Notes: generated by a model from the letters alone, not told the origin. Numbered from the stretch's first letter, positions 7,232 through 16,272 are shown. The stretch: DNA of 64,000 nt from Vibrio sp. Hep-1b-8 (GCF_006124995.1 NZ_QEWN01000086.1:1-64000); one strand, 5' to 3'. Program-made: numbers and translations.

Positions 7232-7570
7232 TCATTCGTCATTAGTCGCGACAAAGTGTACTTCGGGCAATAGCGCTGCCTGGACGATTGCAAGGGCATC
7301 ATTTTTATCCGTCTTTTGGTTCTGCCTTATCGCACCAACCAAGCGAGTAGAAATGAGCTTAGCTTTATGGCCCATCGAGCGACAATATTGAGCCCAGTAG
7401 TTAGAGCCACTGCAAGATTCGAATACCACGACACATGGAGGCTGTTGACGCAAAAACTCACTAAACTGCTGAGGTGTCAGTTCTTTATTGGAAAGCACCT
7501 TTGAGTTTAAATAAACACATACTTGGATAGCCTTAGTGGCTAGGTCAACACCAATGATCGTGGTTCTCAT
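7232..7570 (-). pseudogene. Truncated IS110-family transposase (N-terminal third)
   Basis: The 112 residues are the RuvC-like DEDD domain start of an IS110 transposase: IIGVDLATKAIQVCVYL, VVFESCSGSNYWAQ and RQNQKTDKNDALAI. Intact proteins have about 330-340 residues, so the C-terminal part with the catalytic serine is missing. The reading frame ends about 10 bases before the GGTGCCTGTCC motif. The left end (TGGACTCCC, 7624-7632 on the other strand) with the non-coding region in front of the gene is retained; in IS110 elements that region encodes the bridge RNA. Confidence 0.85.
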
Positions 7571-7623
7571 CTTGTTCTCCCAAAGTGTTAGCTAACTTAA
7601 GAAGGTTAGCTTGTCATTAGATC

Positions 7624-7649
7624 GGGAGTCCAATTATCTTGTTATGTGA
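7624..7649. repeat. Left 26-bp inverted repeat around the GNAT gene
   Basis: GGGAGTCCA (7624-7632) and GTTATGTGA (7641-7649) recur as the reverse complement at 8157-8182 with identical spacing; the eight bases between differ. The GGGAGTCCA part looks like an IS110 left end and the GTTATGTGA part like the flanking target. The stop codon of the GNAT gene lies within it. Confidence 0.7.
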
Positions 7650-8139
7650 ACGTTTTCGACATTTGCACTAGTTCTTCGCCTACATGCTTTCCATCTGCCA
7701 ACTTAATGACTCGATAGGGTGAAAAACCATTATTCTTTAAAACTCTCTGGGAAGCTACATTACGAACCAAACACCCACTATATAGCGTTTTCAACCCCAT
7801 GCGCTTAGCCTCTTCTACGGCAAACCCTAAAGCTTTTGATGCTATACCTTCTCCTTGCAAATCGAGGCGAACCCAATAGTCAAAATTAGCCTTAGACTCA
7901 TGTAAGCTCAGAGCATTCATAGCTATGACACCCGCAAACTCTTTACCTAACTCGATCACAAAAATTCTAGCGCGATTTTCCGAAATCAAACTCTGGACAT
8001 GGTTAAACCATATCTCTGCACCATTTTCAGGATATGGGGATGGAATATTGCTCATATCACTTAAAGATGGTTCAGATATATATTTTTGAACGTCTGAAAT
8101 ATCCTTTTGTTCTACGTCCCGAATATTAACACTTTCCAT
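7642..8139 (-). CDS. GNAT family N-acetyltransferase (RimJ/RimL type)
   Basis: The 165-residue protein has the GNAT fold motifs: an N-terminal IRDVEQKDISDVQKYI, beta4 ANFDYWVRLDLQGEGIASKAL with the acetyl-CoA loop (Q/R-x-x-G-x-G/A form, LQGEGIA at about 96-102) and the C-terminal LVRNVASQRVLKNNGF motif typical of RimJ/RimL-like enzymes. It would transfer acetyl from acetyl-CoA to an amine; the substrate is unknown. It stands alone between two divergent IS110 fragments, with its ends touching the inverted repeats, as a cassette captured by mobile DNA would. Confidence 0.85.
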   Translation of the reverse strand: MESVNIRDVEQKDISDVQKYISEPSLSDMSNIPSPYPENGAEIWFNHVQSLISENRARIFVIELGKEFAGVIAMNALSLHESKANFDYWVRLDLQGEGIASKALGFAVEEAKRMGLKTLYSGCLVRNVASQRVLKNNGFSPYRVIKLADGKHVGEELVQMSKTFT

Positions 8140-8156
8140 ACAGAGTTCTCCCTAAG

Positions 8157-8182
8157 TCACATAACGAATGATATGGACTCCC
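8157..8182. repeat. Right 26-bp inverted repeat around the GNAT gene
   Basis: TCACATAAC (8157-8165) and TGGACTCCC (8174-8182) mirror the left copy at 7624-7649. It lies 18 bases upstream of the GNAT start and at the left end of the plus-strand IS110 fragment. Confidence 0.7.
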
Positions 8183-8242
8183 TCTCCCTGAAACTCCGCG
8201 TGCCATACTGACTCAGTACACGCTGAAGAACTGGAGGTTATC

Positions 8243-8602
8243 ATGTCCAACATTAAAACTATTGGCATTGATCTCGCCAAGAATGTGTTCAGTATTCACG
8301 GCGTTGATGCATATGGCAAGTGCATCCTACGAAAAACTGTCAAAAGAAACAAACTCTTAGACACATTCGCCAATCTACCACCCTGTATCATTGGTATGGA
8401 AGCATGCTCTGGTGCACACTATTGGGCAAGAGAGCTACGTAAGCTCGGACATAATCCTAAGATAATGGCATCCAAGTTCGTTATTCCATATCGACAAAAT
8501 GAGAAGAACGATGCTAATGACGCAGAGGCCATTTGCGAAGCTGTATCCAGACCCAAAACACGATTTGTCTCTATAAAAAGTGAAGAGCAACAAGCAAAAT
8601 AA
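8243..8602 (+). pseudogene. Second truncated IS110-family transposase (N-terminal third)
   Basis: The 119 residues again cover only the DEDD domain: TIGIDLAKNVFSIHGVDAYG, IGMEACSGAHYWARELRKLG and PYRQNEKNDANDAEAICEA. The gene has a good GGAGG ribosome-binding site before ATG 8243. It is clearly a different element from the one at 7232-7570 (many residue differences) but is cut at nearly the same place, ...RFVSIKSEEQQAK, and then joined to the same GGACAGGCACC motif. The C-terminal half is absent. Confidence 0.85.
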
Positions 8603-8604
8603 CA

Positions 8605-8618
8605 AGGACAGGCACCAT
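8605..8618. repeat. Right copy of the 14-bp inverted repeat
   Basis: AGGACAGGCACCAT is the exact reverse complement of 7209-7222 and sits directly after the truncation point of the plus-strand IS110 fragment. Confidence 0.7.
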
Positions 8619-8702
8619 AAAGAATATTGACCAGCAAGTCGTTGCCCTATATTTAGTACCAATTTTTAGTACAAGCAGCTCAGATATTGATTGTTAAAAT
8701 AC

Positions 8703-8737
8703 AAAAAGGGCGATAACTCTTTGAGTTATCGCCCTTT
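8703..8737 (-). terminator. Rho-independent terminator of ssrA
   Basis: A perfect 15-bp stem (AAAGGGCGATAACTC with its complement) closes on a three-base loop. On the minus strand it is followed by a U run, nine bases past the tmRNA CCA end. It also marks the end of the accessory island. Confidence 0.9.
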
Positions 8738-8746
8738 CCAAACGTT

Positions 8747-9113
8747 TGGTGGAGCTGGCGGGAGTTGAACCCGCGTCCAAAAACCATTCATCATTGGTAC
8801 TACATGCTTAGTCGATCTTTAAATTCACCAAGTACCTGCGAACCGACACGCCAGTAAGTGACTATCCTGAATTATAATTCGCCGTTCATCTCTCAGGCGG
8901 GAGAATCCGGGCTAGCGCGTTTGGGTTTGATCCCTCGTTGGTCCCCGTCTTACGTGCGGAAGCTAGGGCGAGAGAGCTCTGAGCAGGGTATTAAGCTGCT
9001 AGTGCGTAGTTTTCGTCGTTTGCGACTATTTTTTTGCGGCTTTTAACGTGGCCAACCGCCCCACGGCATGCACCTCAGACTGCAAAATTCCTGTCGAATC
9101 CTAAATCAGCCCC
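8747..9113 (-). ncRNA. ssrA: tmRNA (ssrA)
   Basis: The 367-nt RNA begins GGGGCTGATTTAGGATTCGA and ends CCCGCCAGCTCCACCA, giving the Ala-tRNA-like acceptor with the T-arm GGGTTCAACTCCC. The internal frame reads GCA-AAC-GAC-GAA-AAC..., the degradation tag ANDENYALAA, stop at 8991-8993. It rescues stalled ribosomes together with SmpB, encoded immediately upstream on the same strand. The 3' end is a well-known integration site for Vibrio islands, and accessory DNA starts just beyond its terminator here. Confidence 0.97.
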
Positions 9114-9179
9114 AAGTGTTCTTCGCATAGTACCAGAAAAGTGTTACCTGTCTAGACTTGTGCGTTTAAGTGCTCAATA

Positions 9180-9665
9180 TTAGCGCAGTGAGCTCTTCAT
9201 TACGCGCGCTTTTTCGCGTGCCCAATCTTTTTCTTTAAGATCATCACGTTTGTCGTGCAGTTTCTTACCTTTGGCGACACCAATCTTCATCTTGACCCAA
9301 GAACGTGACCAATAGAGTGATAGTGCAGCCAGAGTCATACCTTCACGGTTAATACGACCCATTAGGTTGTCGAGTTCACGACGACTAAGCAGCAGTTTAC
9401 GAACGCGGGTAGGGCTAGCCACCACGTGAGTAGACGCTTGGTTTAACGGAGTAATAGTCATGCCACTAACAAAGGCTTCACCATCGCGCATAAACACGTA
9501 GCTTTCTGCGATGTTAGTTTTGCCCTGACGAAGTGACTTAACTTCCCAGCCTTGAAGCTCCATACCTGCTTCTATTTCATCATCGATAAAATATTCGTGG
9601 CGAGCTTTCTTGTTGACAGCGATGGTATTGCTACCCGCTTTTTGTTTGGATTTTTTCTTTACCAT
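9180..9665 (-). CDS. smpB: SsrA-binding protein SmpB
   Basis: The 161 residues match SmpB: a basic N-terminus ([11 protein letters not shown]), [29 protein letters not shown], and a basic C-terminal tail ([26 protein letters not shown]) that enters the mRNA channel of stalled ribosomes. It binds tmRNA and delivers it to ribosomes for trans-translation. The gene lies 66 bases upstream of ssrA on the same strand and is divergent from ratA. The length is normal for the family. Confidence 0.97.
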   Translation of the reverse strand: MVKKKSKQKAGSNTIAVNKKARHEYFIDDEIEAGMELQGWEVKSLRQGKTNIAESYVFMRDGEAFVSGMTITPLNQASTHVVASPTRVRKLLLSRRELDNLMGRINREGMTLAALSLYWSRSWVKMKIGVAKGKKLHDKRDDLKEKDWAREKARVMKSSLR

Positions 9666-9783
9666 AGTGGGTGCATTATACGGCTAGGATTTGACTTAGG
9701 AAATCCCTTTATTTGCGCTTAGTGCAAATAAAAGTAAAATTGCACCATGCTTGAGGTTCAGGCGGATGTTATGAGGAGTCAAT

Positions 9784-10227
9784 ATGAAGCAAGTCAGCCG
9801 TTCTGCGTTGGTATCATTTAGTGCAGAACAGATGTTCGATCTGGTGAATGATGTGGCGAGTTACCCAGAATTTTTGCCAGGGTGCTCGGGTTCACGTGTG
9901 ATTGAATCGAGCTCAGACGCGATGGTCGCTTCTGTTGATGTTGCAAAAGCAGGGATTAGTAAAACGTTCACGACTTCTAATGAGTTAGTTAAGGGTGAGG
10001 CTATCATCATGAATTTGGTTGATGGGCCATTTAAAGCGCTGAAAGGCGGCTGGTTTTTTACCCCTTTAGATGAAAAAGCGTGCAAAGTTGAATTGAAGCT
10101 GGAATTTGAGTTTTCAAGCAAGATGATTGAAATGGCCTTTGGTAAGGTGTTTAACGAGCTGACCAACAATATGGTTAATGCATTTACCAAGCGCGCAAAA
10201 CAGGTTTACGTAGCTTATGAGTATTGA
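9784..10227 (+). CDS. ratA: RatA, START-like ribosome association toxin / Coq10-type protein
   Basis: The 147-residue protein belongs to the SRPBCC polyketide-cyclase/Coq10 family ([31 protein letters not shown] at the start, [11 protein letters not shown] and a C-terminal amphipathic helix). In E. coli, overproduced RatA blocks 70S formation by binding 50S subunits; the Coq10-like fold also suggests a lipid or quinone role. The gene is divergent from smpB and overlaps ratB by 11 bases. The position next to smpB is conserved in Gammaproteobacteria. Confidence 0.92.
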   Translation: MKQVSRSALVSFSAEQMFDLVNDVASYPEFLPGCSGSRVIESSSDAMVASVDVAKAGISKTFTTSNELVKGEAIIMNLVDGPFKALKGGWFFTPLDEKACKVELKLEFEFSSKMIEMAFGKVFNELTNNMVNAFTKRAKQVYVAYEY

Positions 10228-10570
10228 GTCAGACATGATTCATGTTGAGGTGGTATACGCACTGCCTCATGAACAGCGTATATTTACGCTGGTGGTTAAA
10301 GGAGCGATGACAGTTGAAGAGATCATCGCACAGTCTGGTGTACTTGAGTTGTACCCAGAAATCGACTTAAGCAAGAACAAGGTCGGTGTGTTTAGTCGCA
10401 ACGTTAAGTTGGATTCAACTGTTCAGGATAAAGATCGTATTGAGATTTATCGCCCGCTACTCGCTGATCCAAAAGAAATTCGTCGCAAAAGAGCTGAACA
10501 GGCGAAAGCGGCTGGAAGTGCTGACCCTGTTACTGGCGGTAAGAAAAATCCGCTCAGGAAAGAGGCTTAG
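10217..10570 (+). CDS. ratB: RnfH family ubiquitin-like protein (RatB)
   Basis: The 117 residues match the RnfH/UPF0125 family, a ubiquitin-like beta-grasp fold: [20 protein letters not shown], then the conserved [11 protein letters not shown] and [21 protein letters not shown]. It is paired with ratA, but antitoxin activity is not established. ATG 10217 overlaps the ratA stop by 11 bases; ATG 10235 is an alternative that would remove six residues. A bidirectional hairpin follows. Confidence 0.9.
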   Translation: MSIESDMIHVEVVYALPHEQRIFTLVVKGAMTVEEIIAQSGVLELYPEIDLSKNKVGVFSRNVKLDSTVQDKDRIEIYRPLLADPKEIRRKRAEQAKAAGSADPVTGGKKNPLRKEA

Positions 10571-10610
10571 GGAAAACGAGCTTCGTTCTCAAACGACTCC
10601 CTCAAAAACA

Positions 10611-10641
10611 AAAAGGGTTGGCACTGACTGCCAACCCTTCA
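10611..10641. terminator. Bidirectional terminator between ratB and bamE
   Basis: AAGGGTTGGCA pairs with TGCCAACCCTT across a five-base loop, with an A run on the left and T-rich sequence on the right. It serves the convergent ratB and bamE. Its sequence and 3' flank closely resemble the hairpin at 59039-59070. Confidence 0.88.
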
Positions 10642-10660
10642 AAAATTTTCCCGCTTTTTG

Positions 10661-11020
10661 CTAGTTGATGCTTTCGAAGAAGTCTGAGCTCGCAGGGAAG
10701 TCACCAGCAACGTCAACCAACTGACCGTTGTCATTGAAATTGACGATGAGATTTTTTTGTACTGAGTCGTTATGGCCTTCGGTGTGGTGGTAGATGTAAT
10801 ACCATGTATCTGGGTAGCCGTTCTCGACTAGCATTGGTGAACCCATAACGTAGCGTACTTGTTCTTTGGTCATACCAAACTTCAACTGTTCGACTGCACT
10901 TTGCTCAACATAGTTGCCTTGGTTGATATCAATACGGTATACCAGCTTTTCGAGAAGGGAGCAGCCTGTCAGCATTGTCATAGCGAGTGGTACAGCGATA
11001 AGCCACTTTTTAAATTGCAT
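10661..11020 (-). CDS. bamE: Outer membrane assembly lipoprotein BamE (SmpA/OmlA)
   Basis: The 119-residue lipoprotein has a signal peptide with the lipobox LTGC (lipidated Cys20) and the BamE fold motif [18 protein letters not shown]...DTWYYIYH. It is a small subunit of the BAM machine, stabilising BamD and outer-membrane protein insertion at the inner face of the outer membrane. It is convergent with ratB and downstream of recN. Confidence 0.95.
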   Translation of the reverse strand: MQFKKWLIAVPLAMTMLTGCSLLEKLVYRIDINQGNYVEQSAVEQLKFGMTKEQVRYVMGSPMLVENGYPDTWYYIYHHTEGHNDSVQKNLIVNFNDNGQLVDVAGDFPASSDFFESIN

Positions 11021-11195
11021 ACTTAAAATTCTTGTAACAGATAAAATTTAAACTCAGCCGATAATAAACAAGCTAAGCGCCAAAGTAAAAAGCTGTGAGC
11101 ATTTTGAATTGTTTCAGACCATGATTTTTGAATTTGGTTGCAAACTAGAGCCAAAATTTATCAAAAAAGATAAATCTGGCTCGTTAGAGGAGGGG

Positions 11196-12860
11196 TTATG
11201 CAGCGATCAAGAGTTCTTTGGCATTGGCGAGTGTAGAGTCAGTGATTTCACTTCCTCCAAGTAGTCGTGCTAGTTCGGTAACGCGTTGTTCATCATCTAG
11301 GCGGCGCATTTGAGTTTCTGTTTTACCTGCTTTGGTTTGTTTGGCCACAAATAGCTGCTGATGACCACAACCTGCCACTTGCGGTAAGTGGGTAACACAT
11401 AGCACTTGGGTTGATTCACCCAATTTACGCAGCATTTTACCAACTACCGCCGCGGTTGGTCCGCTGATGCCAACGTCTACTTCATCAAATATAAGACTTG
11501 GTGTATCCACCTTCTGTGCGGTGATGACCTGAATAGCCAAAGAAATTCGTGACAGTTCGCCACCTGAAGCAACTTTGGCGATAGGTTGCATTGGCTGACC
11601 TGGGTTTGTTGATACAACAAAACAAACACTGTCCATACCCAGTGGTGATGGGTGAGTTCCTTCGCTGCTGACTTCAATCTGGAACTGAGCTTTTTCCATG
11701 CTAAGTTCATGCATGCTAGCTGTGATCAGTTTGTTTAGCTCTTTGGCATAGCGGTTACGCGATTTATTTAACCTCTCTGAAGAGGTTAAAAATGACTGGT
11801 ATTTATCGCTAACTTCTTGCTCAAGCTCTTCTAGACGCTCATCAGAACAATCTAATGCTTCAATCTGCGCGAGAAGGTCTTGATGGTGGGCGAACAGTTC
11901 TTCGGGTAATACATGATGTTTGCGAGCCATCGACATAACTTTAGAAAAACGTTCTTCAACGTAAGCCATACGTGCAGGGTCGACATCAATACAATCGAGG
12001 TAGTTTCGCAGCTCACTGTTCGCTTCTTCTAGCTGAATTATCGCTTCTGCAATCATATTTGGCAGCTCAGCCAGTTTTTCGTCCAGTTCCGCTAGTTGGA
12101 TTAGGGAGTGATTGGCTGATTGCAAAATACCAAGCGCGTTAACTTCTTCACCTTCGTAAATAAGCTCGATAGCTTGCTGACAGGTTGAGGCAAGCTCGCC
12201 GCTGTTGGATAGGCGTTTGTGTTCTTGTTCGAGTTGTTCATATTCATCCTCGCCAAGAGAGAGTTCGTTTAGCTCTTTGATTTGGTATTCCAAGAGCTGT
12301 TTTTGCGCTAGGTTAGTAGCGCTGTTCTCTTTTAGTTGTTTGAGATTGTTGTCGGCTTGTCGCCATGCTTGGTAGGCATTGCGTGTGCTTTTCAGCAGCG
12401 CAGTGTGACCTGCATACTGATCAAGCATTGCCATCTGATACTCGCTCTTCATCAATTGATGGTGTGCATGTTGACCATGGATGTTGATCAATAACTGGCC
12501 CAAAGATTTGAGTTGCGAAAGAGGAACTGGGCTGCCATTGATGAACGCACGTGAACGACCTTCTTTACTGATAATGCGGCGTAAAATGCAGTCGCTACCG
12601 TCGAGAAGATCATTGTCTTCCAACCAGCGCGTTGCGTTGATATTGTTCTCTAGGGAGAAAGCAGCACTGACTTCTGTTTTCTCTTCTCCCTGACGTACCA
12701 TGCCGGCTTCAGCGCGCCCCCCTAAACATAACCCGAGAGCATCTATCGCGATGGACTTACCTGCGCCCGTTTCGCCAGTGATGGTTGTCATTCCTTTGGA
12801 TAGCTCTAGCTGTAGAGACTTAACAATTGCGAAATTATTAACACTTAGATGAGCCAGCAT
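11196..12860 (-). CDS. recN: DNA repair protein RecN
   Basis: The 554-residue SMC-like ATPase has Walker A GETGAGKS (residues 29-36), a long coiled-coil centre (about 150-370), the ABC signature [15 protein letters not shown] and Walker [13 protein letters not shown]. RecN acts on double-strand breaks, holding broken chromosomes together for RecA repair. Its promoter carries at least two perfect LexA boxes, so it belongs to the SOS regulon. The length is normal and the start ATG is clear. Confidence 0.97.
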   Translation of the reverse strand: MLAHLSVNNFAIVKSLQLELSKGMTTITGETGAGKSIAIDALGLCLGGRAEAGMVRQGEEKTEVSAAFSLENNINATRWLEDNDLLDGSDCILRRIISKEGRSRAFINGSPVPLSQLKSLGQLLINIHGQHAHHQLMKSEYQMAMLDQYAGHTALLKSTRNAYQAWRQADNNLKQLKENSATNLAQKQLLEYQIKELNELSLGEDEYEQLEQEHKRLSNSGELASTCQQAIELIYEGEEVNALGILQSANHSLIQLAELDEKLAELPNMIAEAIIQLEEANSELRNYLDCIDVDPARMAYVEERFSKVMSMARKHHVLPEELFAHHQDLLAQIEALDCSDERLEELEQEVSDKYQSFLTSSERLNKSRNRYAKELNKLITASMHELSMEKAQFQIEVSSEGTHPSPLGMDSVCFVVSTNPGQPMQPIAKVASGGELSRISLAIQVITAQKVDTPSLIFDEVDVGISGPTAAVVGKMLRKLGESTQVLCVTHLPQVAGCGHQQLFVAKQTKAGKTETQMRRLDDEQRVTELARLLGGSEITDSTLANAKELLIAA

Positions 12861-12869
12861 TTTATGTAC

Positions 12870-12925
12870 CTGTTTAAATGAACAATACTGTATAAGAAAA
12901 CAGTATATACTGTTTCTTTATACAG
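12870..12925 (-). promoter_or_regulatory. LexA (SOS) box array upstream of recN
   Basis: Two perfect CTGT-N8-ACAG boxes lie at 12888-12903 and 12910-12925, head to tail with a six-base gap. A weaker one (CTGT-N8-ACAA) is at 12870-12885, next to the start codon. The E. coli recN promoter likewise has multiple LexA sites and is tightly SOS-controlled. Confidence 0.92.
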
Positions 12926-13029
12926 TAAAGATGCTGGTGAAAATTTTTGTGAGCAAGCGCGAACTTCGCTGCCGGATATCTAGAAAGAATTTGTTTCGTA
13001 GGAGATGCAATAAATCCACCCGGCTAAAC

Positions 13030-13062
13030 AAAAAAGGGCTGACGCGCTACGCCAACCCTCCA
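13030..13062 (-). terminator. Terminator after nadK
   Basis: AGGGCTGACG can pair, with two G-U/mismatch positions, with CGCCAACCCT. On the minus strand it is followed by a U run (the A run at 13029-13035). It lies 15 bases past the nadK stop and separates nadK from recN. Confidence 0.7.
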
Positions 13063-13076
13063 ATATTGCTAGTTAT

Positions 13077-13961
13077 TTAAAACAATCTGCTCGACCATCC
13101 CAGCTTGTTTCGTAACACATGATAGTAGCTATAGTCTTTTGGATGGATGAGTTTGAGAATATTGGGGCTTTGATAGATGTGTACTTCATCGCCAGGAGAG
13201 ACTGGAAGTGAAACCTGACCATCACAGCCGACTTCTTGGGTTCCGCGGTTATCTGGCGCCACAACCAATTTGATTCGGCGGTTTCCGTCAACCACTAGTG
13301 GTCGGCTTGATAGTGTATGTGGGAACATCGGAACGAGTGAAATAGCATTCAAGCTTGGAGATAAGATTGGCCCACCACCGGATAGAGAATAGGCCGTTGA
13401 ACCGGTAGGGGTTGATACGATCAGACCATCAGCTCGAAGTGAGAAGGCAAAGCTCTCATCAATGTAGACTTCAAACTCAATCATATGTGCCACTTGGCCG
13501 GGGTGGAGTACGGCTTCATTCAGTGCTGCGTTGTGGCTTTTTACTTGCCCGTGGCGATGGACTTCAGCTTCGAGTAAGAATCGTTGCTCTTCAATAAACT
13601 CACCAGCAAGCACTTTCTTTAGCGCCGTCTGGAAATCCTCTGGGTTGAGGTCGGTTAGGAAGCCGAGATTACCGCGGTTTACTCCGATCACTGAGATATC
13701 GAATCGTGATAGCACTCGTGCGGCGCCGAGCATGTTTCCGTCACCACCGACGACAATGGCAAGGTCGGCAATGCGGCCAAGTTGTATCAGACTGGCGAAG
13801 TCATCCTTAGGAATATCGTCGAGAATCTCGCAAAGACGGTCATCGATATACACCTTATAACCTTCAGCTTGAAGCCAGGTATAGAGCTCTTTATGCGTTG
13901 CTATTGCTTGCTGATCTCTGGGTTTACCAATGATGGCGATCACTTCAAAAGGTTTTTTCAT
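13077..13961 (-). CDS. nadK: NAD kinase
   Basis: The enzyme phosphorylates NAD+ to NADP+ with ATP. The 294 residues include the GGDGN motif (72-76, [13 protein letters not shown]), [10 protein letters not shown] and the conserved [16 protein letters not shown] segment. Met 13961 ([12 protein letters not shown]) gives the family's normal length; the upstream ATG at 14027 would add 22 residues of non-conserved sequence overlapping the grpE promoter. It is divergent from grpE, as in V. cholerae. Confidence 0.96.
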   Translation of the reverse strand: MKKPFEVIAIIGKPRDQQAIATHKELYTWLQAEGYKVYIDDRLCEILDDIPKDDFASLIQLGRIADLAIVVGGDGNMLGAARVLSRFDISVIGVNRGNLGFLTDLNPEDFQTALKKVLAGEFIEEQRFLLEAEVHRHGQVKSHNAALNEAVLHPGQVAHMIEFEVYIDESFAFSLRADGLIVSTPTGSTAYSLSGGGPILSPSLNAISLVPMFPHTLSSRPLVVDGNRRIKLVVAPDNRGTQEVGCDGQVSLPVSPGDEVHIYQSPNILKLIHPKDYSYYHVLRNKLGWSSRLF

Positions 13962-13982
13962 AGGTTTTCCGCACCAAATAGG

Positions 13983-14010
13983 CTTGATTCGACAATCTTC
14001 ATCCCCATAA
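13983..14010 (+). promoter_or_regulatory. Sigma-32 heat-shock promoter of grpE
   Basis: The -35 CTTGATT (13983-13989) and -10 CCCCATAA (14003-14010) are separated by 13 bases, close to the RpoH consensus CTTGAAA / CCCCATnT. It lies about 95 bases upstream of the grpE start. Confidence 0.8.
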
Positions 14011-14105
14011 TAATGGCAAGTTAGCAATTTATGCGAGTTTTTGTGTATTCCGATACGATAAACGTGAAGTGTTGGGTGCCAATAAATATGAAGTCTGGAG
14101 ATATC

Positions 14106-14705
14106 ATGAGCAACGAAGAAAACAAAATCAAAGATGAAGAACTACAACAGCAAGCAGAGCTAGAAGCGGAAGTTGTAGGCACTGACGCTGATATCGAGTG
14201 GAACGAAGAGGAAACAGAACTAGACGAGCAAGAGGCAAAGATCGCTCAACTAGAAGCTGCGTTGCTTTCGAGTGAAGCTAAAGTTAAAGAGCAGCAAGAT
14301 AGCGTTCTTCGTGCTAAAGCTGAAGTTGAAAACATGCGTCGTCGCACTGAAACTGAGATCGATAAGGCTCGTAAGTACGCACTAAACAAGTTCGCGGAAG
14401 AGTTACTCCCTGTTATCGATAACCTAGAGCGTGCGATTCAAGCCGCAGATACTGAAAATGAAGTGATTAAACCACTTCTTGAAGGTGTTGAGCTGACGCA
14501 TAAAACGTTTGTCGATACCGTTTCTAAGTTTGGTTTGAAAGAGATCAATCCTGAAGGCGAAACGTTCAACCCTGAATTGCATCAAGCGATGTCGATTCAA
14601 GAAAGTCCAGATCATGAATCAAACACAGTCATGTTTGTAATGCAGAAAGGTTATGAACTGAACGGTCGTGTAGTGCGCCCTGCAATGGTAATGGTTGCTA
14701 AGTAA
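14106..14705 (+). CDS. grpE: Nucleotide exchange factor GrpE
   Basis: The 199-residue protein has an acidic N-terminus, a long coiled coil (about 40-110, with [39 protein letters not shown]) and a C-terminal beta domain ([12 protein letters not shown]...[23 protein letters not shown]). It releases ADP from DnaK in the chaperone cycle. ATG 14106 (MSNEENK) is the family start, 80 bases downstream of the first possible one, and follows GGAG. A strong terminator follows. Confidence 0.97.
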   Translation: MSNEENKIKDEELQQQAELEAEVVGTDADIEWNEEETELDEQEAKIAQLEAALLSSEAKVKEQQDSVLRAKAEVENMRRRTETEIDKARKYALNKFAEELLPVIDNLERAIQAADTENEVIKPLLEGVELTHKTFVDTVSKFGLKEINPEGETFNPELHQAMSIQESPDHESNTVMFVMQKGYELNGRVVRPAMVMVAK

Positions 14706-14737
14706 ATTCTGACCTGTAGAACGACTTTTGTATCAAA

Positions 14738-14763
14738 AGAGAGGCGTAGCCTCTCTTTTTTTA
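14738..14763 (+). terminator. Terminator of grpE
   Basis: AGAGAGGC pairs with GCCTCTCT across GTA, followed by a seven-T run. Confidence 0.92.
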
Positions 14764-14991
14764 TGGTTAAAACCGGATTTCATACTGCCACACAAGGTGT
14801 TGATTTAGTGAATTATCCTTAGATAAAAGTGTAACCGAAAATTAATTTCTGATTAGAAGTTTGTAACATTATCGTAAACAAAGGCTTTATTTTGTAACTT
14901 CAGTGTGTATTATGTGCGAACTCCACTATGAAACGTGGCGGAATAATCTATAAAAACATAATTAATAAACACAACATTCTGGAGATGGATG

Positions 14992-16272
14992 ATGGATAAA
15001 TCGCTTTCAAGCAAGATTTTTGTAGGCTTGTTTGCTGGTCTTCTGATCGGTACGGCAATCCAGTACTTATTTAGTGGAATTGCTATTTTTGATACTTACC
15101 TTCTTGGTGCCGCTGAAGGCGCTGGTGGTATGTTTGTATCGTTGATCAAACTACTTGTAGTGCCTTTAGTATATGTATCAATCGTATGTGGTATTGTCGA
15201 TCTAAAAGACATCACCGCATTTGGTCGTCTTGGTGGTAAAACTTTTGCTCTTTACATTATCAACACCATTATCGCGATCGCAGCAGCTCTGACCGTTGGT
15301 ATGATTTTCCAACCAGGTGCTGATGCCAACCTAGCTGGTACTATCTCAGAGAGCGTTAAGCTAACGACAACTGAAACACCAGATATTTTCTCTCTAGTCG
15401 TCAACATTGTACCAAGCAACCCTGTACAGGCTTTTGCTAACGGTGACATGCTACAAATCATCTTCATGGCGATTCTGACTGGACTTGCTATTCAAGCGCT
15501 TGATTCACGCGGTGGCCCTGCTATCCGTACCTTCAAGATGGCTAATGAAATTATGATGAAGCTTGTTGGTCTCGTCATGAGCCTAGCACCATACGGTGTA
15601 TTCGCTCTGATGATTCAACTAGGCGCGACTCTAGACGCAAACACGCTTATGTCTGTTGCGGGCTATGTAGCACTCGTTGTAACAATGCTAGTATTCTGGA
15701 TTTTCATCTTCTACCCAATGGCGGTAGGCATTGCAACGGGGACGTCTCCAAAGGCATTCCTACGTGCGACGCGTGAGCAGGTTCTGTTCTCACTATCAAC
15801 AGCAAGCTCTAACGCAACGATTCCAGTAACAATGCGCACCCTAACTGAGAAACTAAACGTTTCTAAATCGGTTGCAGGTTTTGGTGTACCACTAGGTGCA
15901 ACGATGAACATGTCTGGTGTGTCTATTTACATCGCATTGGCAACTATCTTCGTCGCTAACGCATTTGGTCAGCCTATCAATACAGCAGATGTGTTTACTC
16001 TAGGTCTAACTATCCTGCTTCTATCGATTGGTGCGGGTGGTGTACCAGGTGGCGGTGTTGTTATGGTTGGTGTTCTACTTCACCAACTAGGTCTTCCACC
16101 AGAAGGTCTAGCAATTATCGCAGCGGTTGACCGTATCAACGATATGTTCTGTACCTCTTCAAACGTAGTAGGTGACACAGCGGTGAACACCATTGTTGCA
16201 ACAAGCGAAGGCGAAATCGGTAAAGATGAAGTAGAAGCAGAAGTGAAACCAGCTCAAGCAAACAACGCGTAA
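14992..16272 (+). CDS. Dicarboxylate/amino acid:cation symporter (DAACS family)
   Basis: The 426-residue membrane protein has the sodium:dicarboxylate symporter signatures: LIKLLVVPLVYVSIVCGI (TM2-3), the serine-rich STASSNATIPVT re-entrant loop, GVPLGATMNMSGVSIY (the GATxNxxG motif), GAGGVPGGGVV and DRINDMFCTSSNVVGD. The family imports glutamate, aspartate, serine/threonine or C4-dicarboxylates with Na+ or H+; the substrate is not settled here. The ATG at 14992 is seven bases from GGAG; ATG 14989 is equally possible. The gene is a single unit between grpE and dnaK, with its own terminator. Confidence 0.92.
   Translation: MDKSLSSKIFVGLFAGLLIGTAIQYLFSGIAIFDTYLLGAAEGAGGMFVSLIKLLVVPLVYVSIVCGIVDLKDITAFGRLGGKTFALYIINTIIAIAAALTVGMIFQPGADANLAGTISESVKLTTTETPDIFSLVVNIVPSNPVQAFANGDMLQIIFMAILTGLAIQALDSRGGPAIRTFKMANEIMMKLVGLVMSLAPYGVFALMIQLGATLDANTLMSVAGYVALVVTMLVFWIFIFYPMAVGIATGTSPKAFLRATREQVLFSLSTASSNATIPVTMRTLTEKLNVSKSVAGFGVPLGATMNMSGVSIYIALATIFVANAFGQPINTADVFTLGLTILLLSIGAGGVPGGGVVMVGVLLHQLGLPPEGLAIIAAVDRINDMFCTSSNVVGDTAVNTIVATSEGEIGKDEVEAEVKPAQANNA

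Noticed and set aside
7624..8182. Integron cassette with attC sites around the GNAT gene
   Set aside because: The arms GTTATGTGA do not fit the GTTRRRY core, and no bulged attC stem with two pairs of boxes can be drawn; IS110 ends explain the repeats better.
8858..9046. Open frame inside the tmRNA
   Set aside because: It lies antisense to the tmRNA, whose structure and tag frame fully explain the sequence.
13961..14027. Longer nadK starting at 14027
   Set aside because: This would overlap the grpE heat-shock promoter and add residues with no family match.
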